From the NCBI GenBank assembly GCA_045123575.1, contig JBGVKG010000035.1:1-29290 (forward strand): a stretch of DNA of 29,290 nucleotides. The letters run 5' to 3'. The translations under genes and the position numbers were made by a program. A model generated the notes under the pieces. The model had not been told where the DNA came from. It ran no database searches and saw only the letters and a program-made list of their open reading frames with translations. Below are positions 1 to 7,335 of this stretch, in pieces. How positions within the stretch are numbered: the stretch's first letter is position 1; every line of letters starts with the position of its first letter. The DNA is from SVEL01 sp045123575 (GTDB lineage: Bacteria > Bacillota > Clostridia > Lachnospirales > Lachnospiraceae).

Positions 1-117
1 AACTTCCTTATACCACAAAAATACGCTCCGCTAACGATCGCACTGCGGCGGAGATGTAGATGTTGCTAAAGCAACCCGCCGCAGGCGGAGAATCTCGCAT
101 GCGAGATTCTTTTCTAT
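1..117 (+). repeat. Multi-hairpin intergenic repeat, copy A (5' end outside window)
   Basis: This non-coding stretch is made of consecutive hairpins just upstream of rimP: 26-31 with 48-53 (CTCCGC/GCGGAG), 62-66 with 71-75 (GTTGC/GCAAC, loop TAAA), 76-80 with 84-88 (CCGCC/GGCGG, loop GCA) and a perfect 20-nt palindrome at 90-109 followed by TTTTCT. The 12 bases ACGCTCCGCTAA at 23-34 recur exactly at 11836-11847, where a similar series of hairpins precedes pnp. The first bases (AACTTCCTTATA) resemble the right arm of the first hairpin of that second copy, so this copy is probably cut by the window edge. The last palindrome plus T-run could also act as a weak terminator or attenuator before rimP. 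Confidence 0.6.
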
Positions 118-138
118 ATAAAAAATGGAGGTGCATAT

Positions 139-603
139 ATGTCAAAAAGAGAAGAGTACGAGCAGAAAACTGAGAAGCTTGTAATGCCTATTATAGAAGC
201 AAACAAGTTTGAATTGGTTGATGTAGAGTACGTTAAGGAAGCCGGAAACTGGTACTTAAGAGTATATGTGGATAAGGAAGGCGGAATTGCAGTTGATGAC
301 TGTGAGGTTGTTAGTAGAGCATTAAGCGACTTACTTGATGCAGAAGATTTCGTTGAAGACTCATATATACTTGAGGTTAGCTCTCCAGGTCTTGGTAGAC
401 CACTTAAGAAGGAGAAGGACTTCGTAAGAAGTATCGGCAAGGAAGTAGACATACATCTGTATAAGTCTATAGACAGACAAAAGGAATTCACAGGAGTCCT
501 TAAGTCATGGTCTAAGGAGGAGATTGTTCTCCAAATAGAAGATACAGACGTGGCTTTTGACAGAACTAATGTAGCTCTTATTAGATTATCATTCGATTTC
601 TAG
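139..603 (+). CDS. rimP: Ribosome maturation factor RimP
   Basis: A 154-residue cytoplasmic protein needed for maturation of the 30S ribosomal subunit. The family signature YILEVSSPGLGRPL is present near residues 76-89, between the N-terminal alpha/beta domain and the C-terminal SH3-like barrel (about 95-154). The length fits the family (about 150-160). The start has a GGAGG site at 127-131, seven bases before the ATG. It is the first gene of the rimP-nusA-rnpM-ylxQ-infB cluster, whose order is conserved in Firmicutes, and it lies directly after a multi-hairpin repeat that may influence its expression. Confidence 0.97.
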   Translation: MSKREEYEQKTEKLVMPIIEANKFELVDVEYVKEAGNWYLRVYVDKEGGIAVDDCEVVSRALSDLLDAEDFVEDSYILEVSSPGLGRPLKKEKDFVRSIGKEVDIHLYKSIDRQKEFTGVLKSWSKEEIVLQIEDTDVAFDRTNVALIRLSFDF

Positions 604-608
604 TATAT

Positions 609-628
609 ACTAGATAGTACTAGATAGT
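609..628 (+). repeat. Tandem 10-bp direct repeat
   Basis: ACTAGATAGT occurs twice head to tail in the short rimP-nusA gap. Related TAGATAGT or TAGATAAT strings occur just after ylxQ (about 2439) and at the end of infB (about 4847). No function can be assigned. Confidence 0.4.
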
Positions 629-658
629 TTGCAATAAAAATTAAAAAGGAGAAAAGAA

Positions 659-1723
659 ATGAACAAGGAACTTATTGAAGCATTAAACGTGTTAGAAAAG
701 GAAAAGGATATAAGCAAGGATGTTATGCTTGACGCTATCGAGAATTCGCTTATAACAGCTTACAAGAACAATTTTGACAAAGCTGATAATGTAAAGGTTA
801 CTATTAATAGAGAAACTGGTGATTTCGCTATCTACTCTGAGAGAGAGGTAGTAGAGGAAGTAGAGAATCCAGTTACACAGATTTCACTTGAAAGTGCACA
901 GGAGATAAGCAAAAAGTATAAGCTTGGTGATATTATCAATGTAGAGATTAAGTCAAAGGAATTTGGACGTATCGCAGCGCAGAACGCTAAGAACGTAATC
1001 ACACAGAAGATTCGTGAAGAGGAGAGAAGAGCTATCGTAGCTAAGTTCAGCGATAAGGAGCGTGAGATAGTTACAGGTATCGTATCTCGTATAAATGGCA
1101 GAAGCATTAGCGTAAATTTAGGAAAGGCAGATGCTATCTTAAATGAGTCAGAGCAGGTTAAAACAGAAGTATTTATGCCAAATGAGAGAATTAAGCTTTA
1201 CGTAGTAGAGGTTAAGGAAGGTACAAAGGGACCAAGAATTCTTGTTTCAAGAACACATCCAGAGCTTGTAAAGAGACTTTTTGAGGCTGAGGTTACAGAA
1301 GTTAAGGATGGCGTTGTAGAGATAGTGAATATAGCTAGAGAGGCTGGCTCAAGAAGTAAGATTTCTGTTCGTTCACATAACCCTAATGTAGATCCAGTTG
1401 GTGCATGTGTAGGTGTAAATGGTGCGAGAGTAAATGCTATCGTTGATGAGCTTAGAGGCGAGAAGATAGATATTATCAATTGGAGCGAGAATCCAGCTAT
1501 TCTTATAGAGAATGCACTTAGCCCAGCTAAGGTTGTATCTGTTATAGCAGATGATGAGGAGAAGACAGCAAGAGTTGTTGTTCCAGATTATCAGCTTTCA
1601 CTTGCTATCGGTAAGGAAGGTCAGAATGCTAGACTTGCAGCAAGACTTACAGGATTTAAGATTGATATAAAGAGTGAGTCACAGGCTAGAGAAATGGAAG
1701 ATTTCCTTCCAAATGAGGATTAG
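659..1723 (+). CDS. nusA: Transcription termination/antitermination factor NusA
   Basis: RNA polymerase-associated elongation factor of 354 residues that modulates pausing, termination and antitermination. Visible domains are the N-terminal RNAP-binding domain (about 1-130), the S1 domain (about 135-198, beginning EIVTGIVSRINGRSISVNLG), KH1 (about 230-285, GxxG-type loop VGVNGARV) and KH2 (about 300-342, AIGKEGQNARLAARLTG). It lacks the acidic C-terminal repeats of the enterobacterial protein, as is normal in Firmicutes. An AAAAAGGAG site lies just upstream of the ATG. The position after rimP is the standard one. Confidence 0.98.
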   Translation: MNKELIEALNVLEKEKDISKDVMLDAIENSLITAYKNNFDKADNVKVTINRETGDFAIYSEREVVEEVENPVTQISLESAQEISKKYKLGDIINVEIKSKEFGRIAAQNAKNVITQKIREEERRAIVAKFSDKEREIVTGIVSRINGRSISVNLGKADAILNESEQVKTEVFMPNERIKLYVVEVKEGTKGPRILVSRTHPELVKRLFEAEVTEVKDGVVEIVNIAREAGSRSKISVRSHNPNVDPVGACVGVNGARVNAIVDELRGEKIDIINWSENPAILIENALSPAKVVSVIADDEEKTARVVVPDYQLSLAIGKEGQNARLAARLTGFKIDIKSESQAREMEDFLPNED

Positions 1724-1728
1724 TTTAA

Positions 1729-1843
1729 GCAAATTTTGATGATGAACTTAAGTAGGAAGAAAGTGTAACGAGGTCATTGACCAAAATTTGCATGGCAAAT
1801 TTTGATGATGAACTTAAGTAGGAAGAAAGTGTAACGAGGTCAT
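1729..1843 (+). repeat. Hairpin repeat, partial plus full unit, before rnpM
   Basis: A 49-bp sequence is present twice without mismatch, at 1729-1777 and 1795-1843 (period 66 bp). Between the copies, CAAAATTTGC (1782-1791) and GCAAATTTTG (1795-1804) form a perfect 10-bp stem with an ATG loop. The first copy has only the right half of this hairpin. The segment aligns with units at 5344, 14226 and 24045: C/TAAAATT-type stem, 3-nt loop, right arm, GATG...TAAGTA, AGAAAG, GTAWAxxAGG. The right end, AACGAGGTCAT, is the ribosome binding site of rnpM. The first copy carries the same ribosome binding site without a start codon in the same place. Confidence 0.8.
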
Positions 1844-2110
1844 ATGGCAACAGTTAGAAAAATTCCAATGCGTAAATGTACTGGTTGTGGTGAAAGTAAG
1901 CCTAAGAAAGAACTGGTACGAGTATTGAAAACAGTCGATGAGCAAATCGTCATAGATACAACAGGAAGAATGAATGGTAGAGGTGCATATATATGCCATA
2001 GCGAAAAGTGCTTAAATAAAGCTATTAAGACTAAGGCAATAGAAAGATCTCTAGGAGTATCTGTTTCTGATGAAATATATGATGAGCTTAAAGGACAGTT
2101 AGGAGAGTAA
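1844..2110 (+). CDS. rnpM: RNase P modulator RnpM (YlxR family)
   Basis: A small basic 88-residue protein of the YlxR fold, now described as an RNA-binding modulator of RNase P in Firmicutes. The family signature MRKCTGCGE (residues 9-17) and GRGAYIC with a following cysteine (about 46-56) are visible. The start is set by GAGGT at 1836-1840, which lies inside the upstream repeat. The stop is one base from the ylxQ start, so the two genes are translationally close. The position between nusA and ylxQ/infB is conserved in Firmicutes. Confidence 0.93.
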   Translation: MATVRKIPMRKCTGCGESKPKKELVRVLKTVDEQIVIDTTGRMNGRGAYICHSEKCLNKAIKTKAIERSLGVSVSDEIYDELKGQLGE

Positions 2111-2111
2111 C

Positions 2112-2438
2112 ATGCAACAGGATAAAGTATTATCAATGATTTCACTGGCTACTAAAGCTGGTAAAACAGTAAGTGGTGAGTTTTCTGTAGAAAAGGCAGT
2201 AAAAGAAAAGAAAGCAGTCCTTGTAATAGTATCATCAGAGGCTTCTGATAATACAAAAAAGATGTTTAATAATATGTGTGAATATTACAAGGTGCCATTA
2301 TACTTTTATGGAACAAAGGAAGATTTGGGACACTTTATCGGTAAGGAGTTTAGAGCTTCTATAGCAGTGACAGATGCAGGTCTGGCAGGTGGTATAGTAA
2401 AGCAGTTAAACGCAGTTGGTGTTACTAGTCAGATATAG
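2112..2438 (+). CDS. ylxQ: L7Ae/L30e-type RNA-binding protein YlxQ
   Basis: A 108-residue protein of the L7Ae/L30e/Gadd45 superfamily, a predicted kink-turn RNA binder. Visible family features are the KAVKEKKAVLVIVSSEASDN strand-helix-strand core (about residues 28-47) and the C-terminal AVTDAGLAGGIV segment (about 88-99). AGGAGAG at 2101-2107, inside the end of rnpM, is the ribosome binding site. Gene order nusA-ylxR-ylxQ-infB supports the call. The exact RNA target is not known from the sequence. Confidence 0.9.
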   Translation: MQQDKVLSMISLATKAGKTVSGEFSVEKAVKEKKAVLVIVSSEASDNTKKMFNNMCEYYKVPLYFYGTKEDLGHFIGKEFRASIAVTDAGLAGGIVKQLNAVGVTSQI

Positions 2439-2479
2439 TAGATAGTAAATAGCATTTGAGATATAACGGAGGTAGTTTA

Positions 2480-4852
2480 ATGTCAAAAATGAGAGTATAT
2501 GAGTTAGGTAAGCAGATAGGCAAGGATAATGCTGATATATTAGAAGTACTTAAAAAGGGCGGCGTAGAGGTTAAGAATCATATGAGTTCTATCGATGACG
2601 CTGCTGTAGAGATGGTTATGAAGGCCTTTGGTGTTAGTGAAGAAAAAAAGGCTGAACCTAAGGAACAGAAGAAACTAGAGGAAAAGAAGGAGGCTCCTAA
2701 GGCAGATAAGAAGCCTGAAAAGCATAATGAGTCTAAGAAGGAAGCTCCAAAGCAGGATAAGAAGCCTGAGCACAAGAATAATAACCATAAGAATGATGGT
2801 AAGCAGGGCAACCATGGTCAAAAGCAGAATGGACAGAACGCACAGGGCGGTCAGGACAAGAAGAAGCATATAACACAGGTTTTCAATCCACAGAACAGTG
2901 GCCAGGGTGATAGAAACAATAACAAGAATAATAACCGAAACAACGGTAATAATAACAATAAGAATAATAATAACAACAATAATGGCTTCAACAAGAATAA
3001 TGGAAAGAATAATAACAATAATTTCCAGGGCAAGAATGGTAAGAACAATCAGCCAAAGCCACAGCAGGTTAAGCCAGAACCACAGGAAGAAGAAATCAAG
3101 GTAATCACTATTCCTGAGTATCTTACTATTAAGGAGTTAGCTGACAAGATGAAGATGCAGGCGTCAGCAATCATTAAGAAGCTCTTTATGCAGGGTAAGA
3201 TGTACAACATCAATCAGGAAATCGACTTTGAGACAGCTGAAGAGATAGCTATGGAATATGAGATTATCTGTGAGGCAGAGGAGAAGGTAGATGCTATAGA
3301 GGAGCTTTTAAAGGAAGCTGAAGAAGATGAGGCAACAATGGTTACAAGACCACCAGTTGTCTGTGTAATGGGTCACGTTGATCACGGTAAGACATCACTT
3401 CTTGACGCTATACGTTCTACAAAGGTTGTAACAGGTGAGGCTGGTGGTATCACACAGCATATCGGTGCATATATGGTAGAGTGTAACGGTGAGAATATAA
3501 CATTCCTTGATACACCAGGACACGAGGCATTTACAGCTATGCGTATGCGTGGTGCTCAGTCTACAGATATTGCTGTACTAGTAGTAGCAGCAGATGATGG
3601 TGTTATGCCACAGACAGTAGAAGCTATTAACCATGCTAAGGCAGCAGGTATTAGTATAATCGTAGCTGTAAATAAGATAGATAAGCCAAGTGCTAACGTA
3701 GATAAGGTTAAGCAGGAGCTTACAGAGTATGAATTAGTTGCAGAAGACTGGGGTGGAGATACAGTATTTGTACCTGTATCAGCTCATACTAAGGAAGGTA
3801 TCGACCAGCTTCTTGAGATGATTCTCCTTACAGCAGAGATGCTTGAGCTCAAGGCAAACCCTAACCGTAAGGCTAGAGGTCTTATTATCGAGGCAAAGCT
3901 TGATAAGGGCCGTGGTCCAGTTGCAACAGTTCTTGTACAGAAGGGTACACTTAAGGTTGGAGATACAATCGCAGTAGGTTCATGCTACGGACGTATCAGA
4001 GCTATGATTTCTGATAATGGAGAGAGAGTACAGGTAGCTACACCTTCTACACCAGTTGAGATACTTGGTCTTAATGGTGTGCCAAATGCAGGTGAAATAT
4101 TTGTAGCTACACAGAATGAGAAGGAAGCTAGAAACTTTGCTGAAACATATATCGCAGACAGCAAGGAGAAGCTTATTGAGAATGCTAAGGCTAAGAATAG
4201 AATGTCTCTTGATGATTTATTCAACCAGATGCAGACTGGCGATGTGAAGGAGCTTAACATTATCGTTAAGGCTGACGTACAGGGCTCAGTAGAGGCTGTA
4301 AAGCAGAGCTTGGTTAAGTTGTCAAATGAGGAAGTAGTAGTAAAGATTATCCATGGTGGTGTTGGCGCTATCAACGAGTCAGATGTTATTTTAGCTTCTG
4401 CATCAAATGCAATCATCATTGGATTTAATGTAAGACCTGATAACACAGCTAAGGATACAGCTGATAGAGAAGGTGTAGATGTAAGACTTTACAGCGTAAT
4501 CTACCAGGCTATCGAGGATGTTCAGGCTGCTATGAAGGGTATGCTTGATCCAATCTTCGAGGAGAAGGTTATCGGACACGCAGAGATTCGTCAGATATTT
4601 AAGGCTTCAGGCGTTGGTAATATTGCAGGTTCATTTGTACTTGATGGTACATTCCAGAGAGGCTGCAGTGTTCGTATCAGCAGAGAAGGCAAGGTTATCT
4701 TTGAAGGACCATTGGCATCACTTAAGAGATTCAAGGATGATGTTAAGGAAGTTAGAGCTGGCTATGAGTGTGGTTTCGTATTTGATGGCTTTGGAGATTT
4801 CCAGGAGCTTGACGTAGTAGAGGCATACATCATGGTTGAGGTTCCTAGATAA
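2480..4852 (+). CDS. infB: Translation initiation factor IF-2
   Basis: GTPase of 790 residues that brings initiator tRNA to the 30S subunit. The order is an IF2_N domain (about 3-50), a Lys/Glu/Pro-rich then Asn-rich linker (about 55-210), a second IF2_N domain (about 215-265) and the G domain, with GHVDHGKT at 298-305, DTPGH from 344 and NKID from 398. Domains II, III and C2 follow, ending in VEAYIMVEVPR. The ATG at 2480 is chosen because GGAGG at 2468-2472 lies seven bases before it. An in-frame TTG at 2456 precedes that site and is unlikely. The linker has long runs of Asn encoded by AAT/AAC, a simple-sequence tract in the DNA at about 2917-3030. Confidence 0.97.
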   Translation: MSKMRVYELGKQIGKDNADILEVLKKGGVEVKNHMSSIDDAAVEMVMKAFGVSEEKKAEPKEQKKLEEKKEAPKADKKPEKHNESKKEAPKQDKKPEHKNNNHKNDGKQGNHGQKQNGQNAQGGQDKKKHITQVFNPQNSGQGDRNNNKNNNRNNGNNNNKNNNNNNNGFNKNNGKNNNNNFQGKNGKNNQPKPQQVKPEPQEEEIKVITIPEYLTIKELADKMKMQASAIIKKLFMQGKMYNINQEIDFETAEEIAMEYEIICEAEEKVDAIEELLKEAEEDEATMVTRPPVVCVMGHVDHGKTSLLDAIRSTKVVTGEAGGITQHIGAYMVECNGENITFLDTPGHEAFTAMRMRGAQSTDIAVLVVAADDGVMPQTVEAINHAKAAGISIIVAVNKIDKPSANVDKVKQELTEYELVAEDWGGDTVFVPVSAHTKEGIDQLLEMILLTAEMLELKANPNRKARGLIIEAKLDKGRGPVATVLVQKGTLKVGDTIAVGSCYGRIRAMISDNGERVQVATPSTPVEILGLNGVPNAGEIFVATQNEKEARNFAETYIADSKEKLIENAKAKNRMSLDDLFNQMQTGDVKELNIIVKADVQGSVEAVKQSLVKLSNEEVVVKIIHGGVGAINESDVILASASNAIIIGFNVRPDNTAKDTADREGVDVRLYSVIYQAIEDVQAAMKGMLDPIFEEKVIGHAEIRQIFKASGVGNIAGSFVLDGTFQRGCSVRISREGKVIFEGPLASLKRFKDDVKEVRAGYECGFVFDGFGDFQELDVVEAYIMVEVPR

Positions 4853-4866
4853 TAGGTTGATAGCGC

Positions 4867-4980
4867 ACATGATTTTGCTAGCAACGAAGATATATGAAAA
4901 ATTAATAAAGACCAGACCGAATTTTAGCCGCTAATATCTAAGTGATTACGGCGGAATTCGGGAACTGAGTCTATAATTGA
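4867..4980 (+). repeat. Diverged hairpin repeat between infB and rbfA
   Basis: The gap contains a stem-loop at 4917-4961: CCGAATTTTAGCCG (4917-4930) pairs with CGGCGGAATTCGG (4949-4961), with one bulged A and two T-G pairs. The text before it (TTTTGCT about 4873, then AAAGACCAGACC at 4907-4918) resembles the region leading to the second hairpin near 24070-24116 and 14351-14361. The text after it (AACTGAGTCTATAATTGAAG) resembles the tail of the GAA-loop unit. I take it as an old or recombined member of the same repeat group. It ends shortly before the weak ribosome binding site of rbfA. Confidence 0.5.
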
Positions 4981-4998
4981 AGAAGATATAGGTGTCAT

Positions 4999-5391
4999 AT
5001 GAGAAAAAACAGTATGAAAAATGACAGAATAAACACTCTTGTTATGAGAGAGCTTGGAAATATCATAAGAGGTGGTATTAAAGATCCAAGAGTTAGTCCT
5101 ATGACAAGTGTAGTAGCTGTGGAGGTTACTCCAGACCTAAAGTACTGTAAGGCATACATCTCTGTATTAGGAGATGAAAAGGCTAAGCAGGATACTATAA
5201 AGGGTTTAAAGAGTGCTGAAGGTTATATTAGAAAAGAACTAGCAGCTACGGTTAATCTTCGTAATACACCACAGATTACATTCGTAATCGACCAGTCTAT
5301 TGAATATGGTGTTAATATGATAGCGAAGATAGACGAGATAATGCAAGGCCAAAGTTCCGAAGGAACTTTGCTCGAAAATGAGGATATATAG
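4999..5391 (+). CDS. rbfA: 30S ribosome-binding factor RbfA
   Basis: A 130-residue KH-fold protein that binds the 30S subunit during late maturation and cold adaptation. Typical segments are IIRGGIKDPRVSPMTSVVAVEVTPDL and KAYISVLG in the first half and RNTPQITFVIDQSIEYG near residues 96-112 (shown only in part here). The family core ends around the KIDEIMQ segment. The last 15 or so residues are encoded by a hairpin repeat (5344-5398), which also supplies the stop codon, so the C-terminal tail is probably an acquired addition. The ATG at 4999 has only a weak AGGTG site; an in-frame ATG at 5014 is a less likely alternative. Confidence 0.95.
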   Translation: MRKNSMKNDRINTLVMRELGNIIRGGIKDPRVSPMTSVVAVEVTPDLKYCKAYISVLGDEKAKQDTIKGLKSAEGYIRKELAATVNLRNTPQITFVIDQSIEYGVNMIAKIDEIMQGQSSEGTLLENEDI

Positions 5392-5432
5392 AAAGAGTAT
5401 AGAGGCCAAGGCCAAAGTTCTGAATAGAAAGG
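5344..5432 (+). repeat. GAA-loop hairpin repeat overlapping the end of rbfA
   Basis: CAAAGTTCC (5350-5358) and GGAACTTTG (5362-5370) form a 9-bp stem around a GAA loop. The unit continues with GATATATAGAAAGAGTATAG, matching the AGTAAATATATAGAAC tail of the copy after pnp. The 14 bases CAAGGCCAAAGTTC at 5344-5357 return at 5407-5420, 63 bp later, in a second unit that lacks its right arm and runs into AGAAAGG. That last string is the likely ribosome binding site of the next gene. The first unit is translated as the C-terminus of RbfA. Confidence 0.8.
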
Positions 5433-5443
5433 ATGTGTTTCAA

Positions 5444-6394
5444 TTGAATTTAATAGAAAAGATTGAAGCAGCAGAAAAAATAGCTATTGCAGGTCACGTA
5501 CGTCCCGACGGAGACTGCGTAGGCTCTTGCATGGGCTTATACAATTATATAAAAGACAATTATCCCTCAAAGGATGTTAATGTTTATATGGAGGATATAG
5601 GAAATGCATTTTCCTATATCGCTCGTATGGATGAAGTAAAGCATGAGTACAATGGCGAAGTTGCAGACTTGGTTATTTTACTGGATGTAAGCGATGTGGC
5701 GCGTATAGGTGTTATTGGAGAGCTTTTTGAAAAGAGCGACAATACTATATGTATCGATCATCATATTAGCAATCCAGGTTTAGCTAAAGAAAATGTAATT
5801 GAGCCACAGGCAAGTGCAGCATGTCAAGTGATATACAAGCTTATAGATGAAGAAAAGATAAGTAAGAGTGTTGCAGAAGCATTGTACACAGGTATTATCC
5901 ATGACTCAGGAGTATTTAAGTATTCGAGCACATCAGCGGAGACTATGAATATAGCCGGAAAGTTGATGGAGAAGGGTATAGATTTCCAGAGCATAATAGA
6001 TGATGGTTTTTATGCTAAGAGTTATGTACAAAATCATATTCTTGGAAAAGCATTGATGGAGAGCATATTGTTCTTTGATGGAAAATGTATATTTACAGTT
6101 ATATCACAGACAGATATGGAGTTCTACGGAGTGTCTAGCAATGATTTAGGTGGTATAGTAGAGCAGCTACGCCTTACAGAAGGTGTTGAGTGTGCTATAT
6201 TCCTATATGAAACAGACCACCTTACATATAAGGTTAGCCTTCGTTCAAAGAAGTATCTTGATGTAAATAAGGTAGCTGGTTATTTTGGTGGAGGTGGCCA
6301 TGTAAGAGCCGCAGGCTGTGTTATGAAGGGAACCTCTCACGATGTAATTAACAATCTTGCAATTCGTATAGAACAAGAAGGAATAAATGGCTAA
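5444..6394 (+). CDS. nrnA: DHH-family phosphoesterase, NrnA-like
   Basis: A 316-residue DHH/DHHA1 phosphoesterase, most like bifunctional oligoribonuclease/pAp phosphatase NrnA, which degrades very short RNAs and adenosine bisphosphate in Firmicutes. Metal-binding motifs are GHVRPDGDCVGS (17-28), LLDVSD (79-84) and IDHH (104-107), followed by the DHHA1 substrate loop GGGGHVRAAG (282-291). The TTG at 5444 is preferred: AAAGG at 5428-5432 lies 11 bases before it and the protein then starts at the usual place. An in-frame ATG at 5378 would overlap rbfA and add 22 residues encoded mainly by repeat DNA. The exact substrate (nanoRNA, pAp or cyclic dinucleotide products) is inferred. Confidence 0.88.
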   Translation: MNLIEKIEAAEKIAIAGHVRPDGDCVGSCMGLYNYIKDNYPSKDVNVYMEDIGNAFSYIARMDEVKHEYNGEVADLVILLDVSDVARIGVIGELFEKSDNTICIDHHISNPGLAKENVIEPQASAACQVIYKLIDEEKISKSVAEALYTGIIHDSGVFKYSSTSAETMNIAGKLMEKGIDFQSIIDDGFYAKSYVQNHILGKALMESILFFDGKCIFTVISQTDMEFYGVSSNDLGGIVEQLRLTEGVECAIFLYETDHLTYKVSLRSKKYLDVNKVAGYFGGGGHVRAAGCVMKGTSHDVINNLAIRIEQEGING

Positions 6395-7311
6395 TGTATA
6401 ATGGCGTAATAATTGTAAATAAAGAAAAAGGCTTCACCTCCCACGATGTAGTAGCAAAGCTACGTGGGATATTGAAGCAGAAAAAGATAGGTCATACAGG
6501 TACTCTTGATCCTGATGCTACTGGTGTATTACCAGTTTGTCTAGGGAATGCAACTAAGCTGTGTGATATGCTTACAGATAAGGATAAAACCTATGAGGCA
6601 GTGCTTTTATTAGGTCAGGCAACAGACACACAGGATATAACCGGAAAGATTATAGATAGTGTAGATGTAATGGATATAAGAAAAGCCGGTAATCTAAATG
6701 ATGAAGATATTTTAGGTGCCATTAATAGCTTCATAGGCCCATATAGCCAGATACCACCTATGTACAGTGCATTAAAGGTGGGCGGAAAGAAACTCTATGA
6801 GCTTGCAAGAGAATGCATAGAGATAGAGAGACAGCCTAGAATGGTGGAAATATATGGTATAGAGAATATAGAGATTGATTTTCCAAGAGTGAGGATGGAG
6901 GTGTCCTGCTCTAAGGGAACATATATAAGAACACTGTGCCATGATATAGGAGCTAAACTAGGTGTACATGGTTGTATGGAGAGTCTTAGAAGGACGAAGG
7001 TAAGTACATTTGCCATAGCTGACGGGAAAACACTTGATGAGATAAGTAGTTTGGTGTCAGAGGGGAATATAGAGAAATACATAATACCTGTTGAGAGGAT
7101 TTTTGATGGGTACAGGTCTCTTAGAACGAAACCAGAGTTTGATAAGCTTATATACAATGGAAACAGCTTGGATGAGCATACTGTAGACATTGAAGGAGCT
7201 ACTGAAGGCGAGCATTTTAGAGTATATGATAGTAAGGATACTTTTATGGGCATCTTTGTGTATAGCAAGGATGAACATAGATATAAATGCGAGAAAATGT
7301 TCCTATCATAA
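6394..7311 (+). CDS. truB: tRNA pseudouridine(55) synthase TruB
   Basis: A 305-residue enzyme that converts uridine 55 of the tRNA T-arm to pseudouridine. The catalytic motif GHTGTLDPDATGVLPV is at residues 33-48, with the catalytic Asp at 39. The KTYEA motif is at about 69-73 and the SCSKGTYIRTL segment at about 171-181. The C-terminal region is a TruB_C/PUA-like domain. The start codon shares one base with the nrnA stop (TAATG), indicating translational coupling. Truncation is not evident. Confidence 0.96.
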   Translation: MYNGVIIVNKEKGFTSHDVVAKLRGILKQKKIGHTGTLDPDATGVLPVCLGNATKLCDMLTDKDKTYEAVLLLGQATDTQDITGKIIDSVDVMDIRKAGNLNDEDILGAINSFIGPYSQIPPMYSALKVGGKKLYELARECIEIERQPRMVEIYGIENIEIDFPRVRMEVSCSKGTYIRTLCHDIGAKLGVHGCMESLRRTKVSTFAIADGKTLDEISSLVSEGNIEKYIIPVERIFDGYRSLRTKPEFDKLIYNGNSLDEHTVDIEGATEGEHFRVYDSKDTFMGIFVYSKDEHRYKCEKMFLS

Positions 7312-7335
7312 ACAATGTGGAAAGAGAAAAAATCC

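Noticed and set aside
2917..3040. DNA repeat array in infB as a mobile or regulatory repeat
   Set aside because: It is in frame and codes for an Asn-rich linker; simple-sequence coding DNA explains it.
3985..4446. 153-codon frame on the - strand across infB
   Set aside because: Antisense shadow of the conserved C-terminal part of IF-2.
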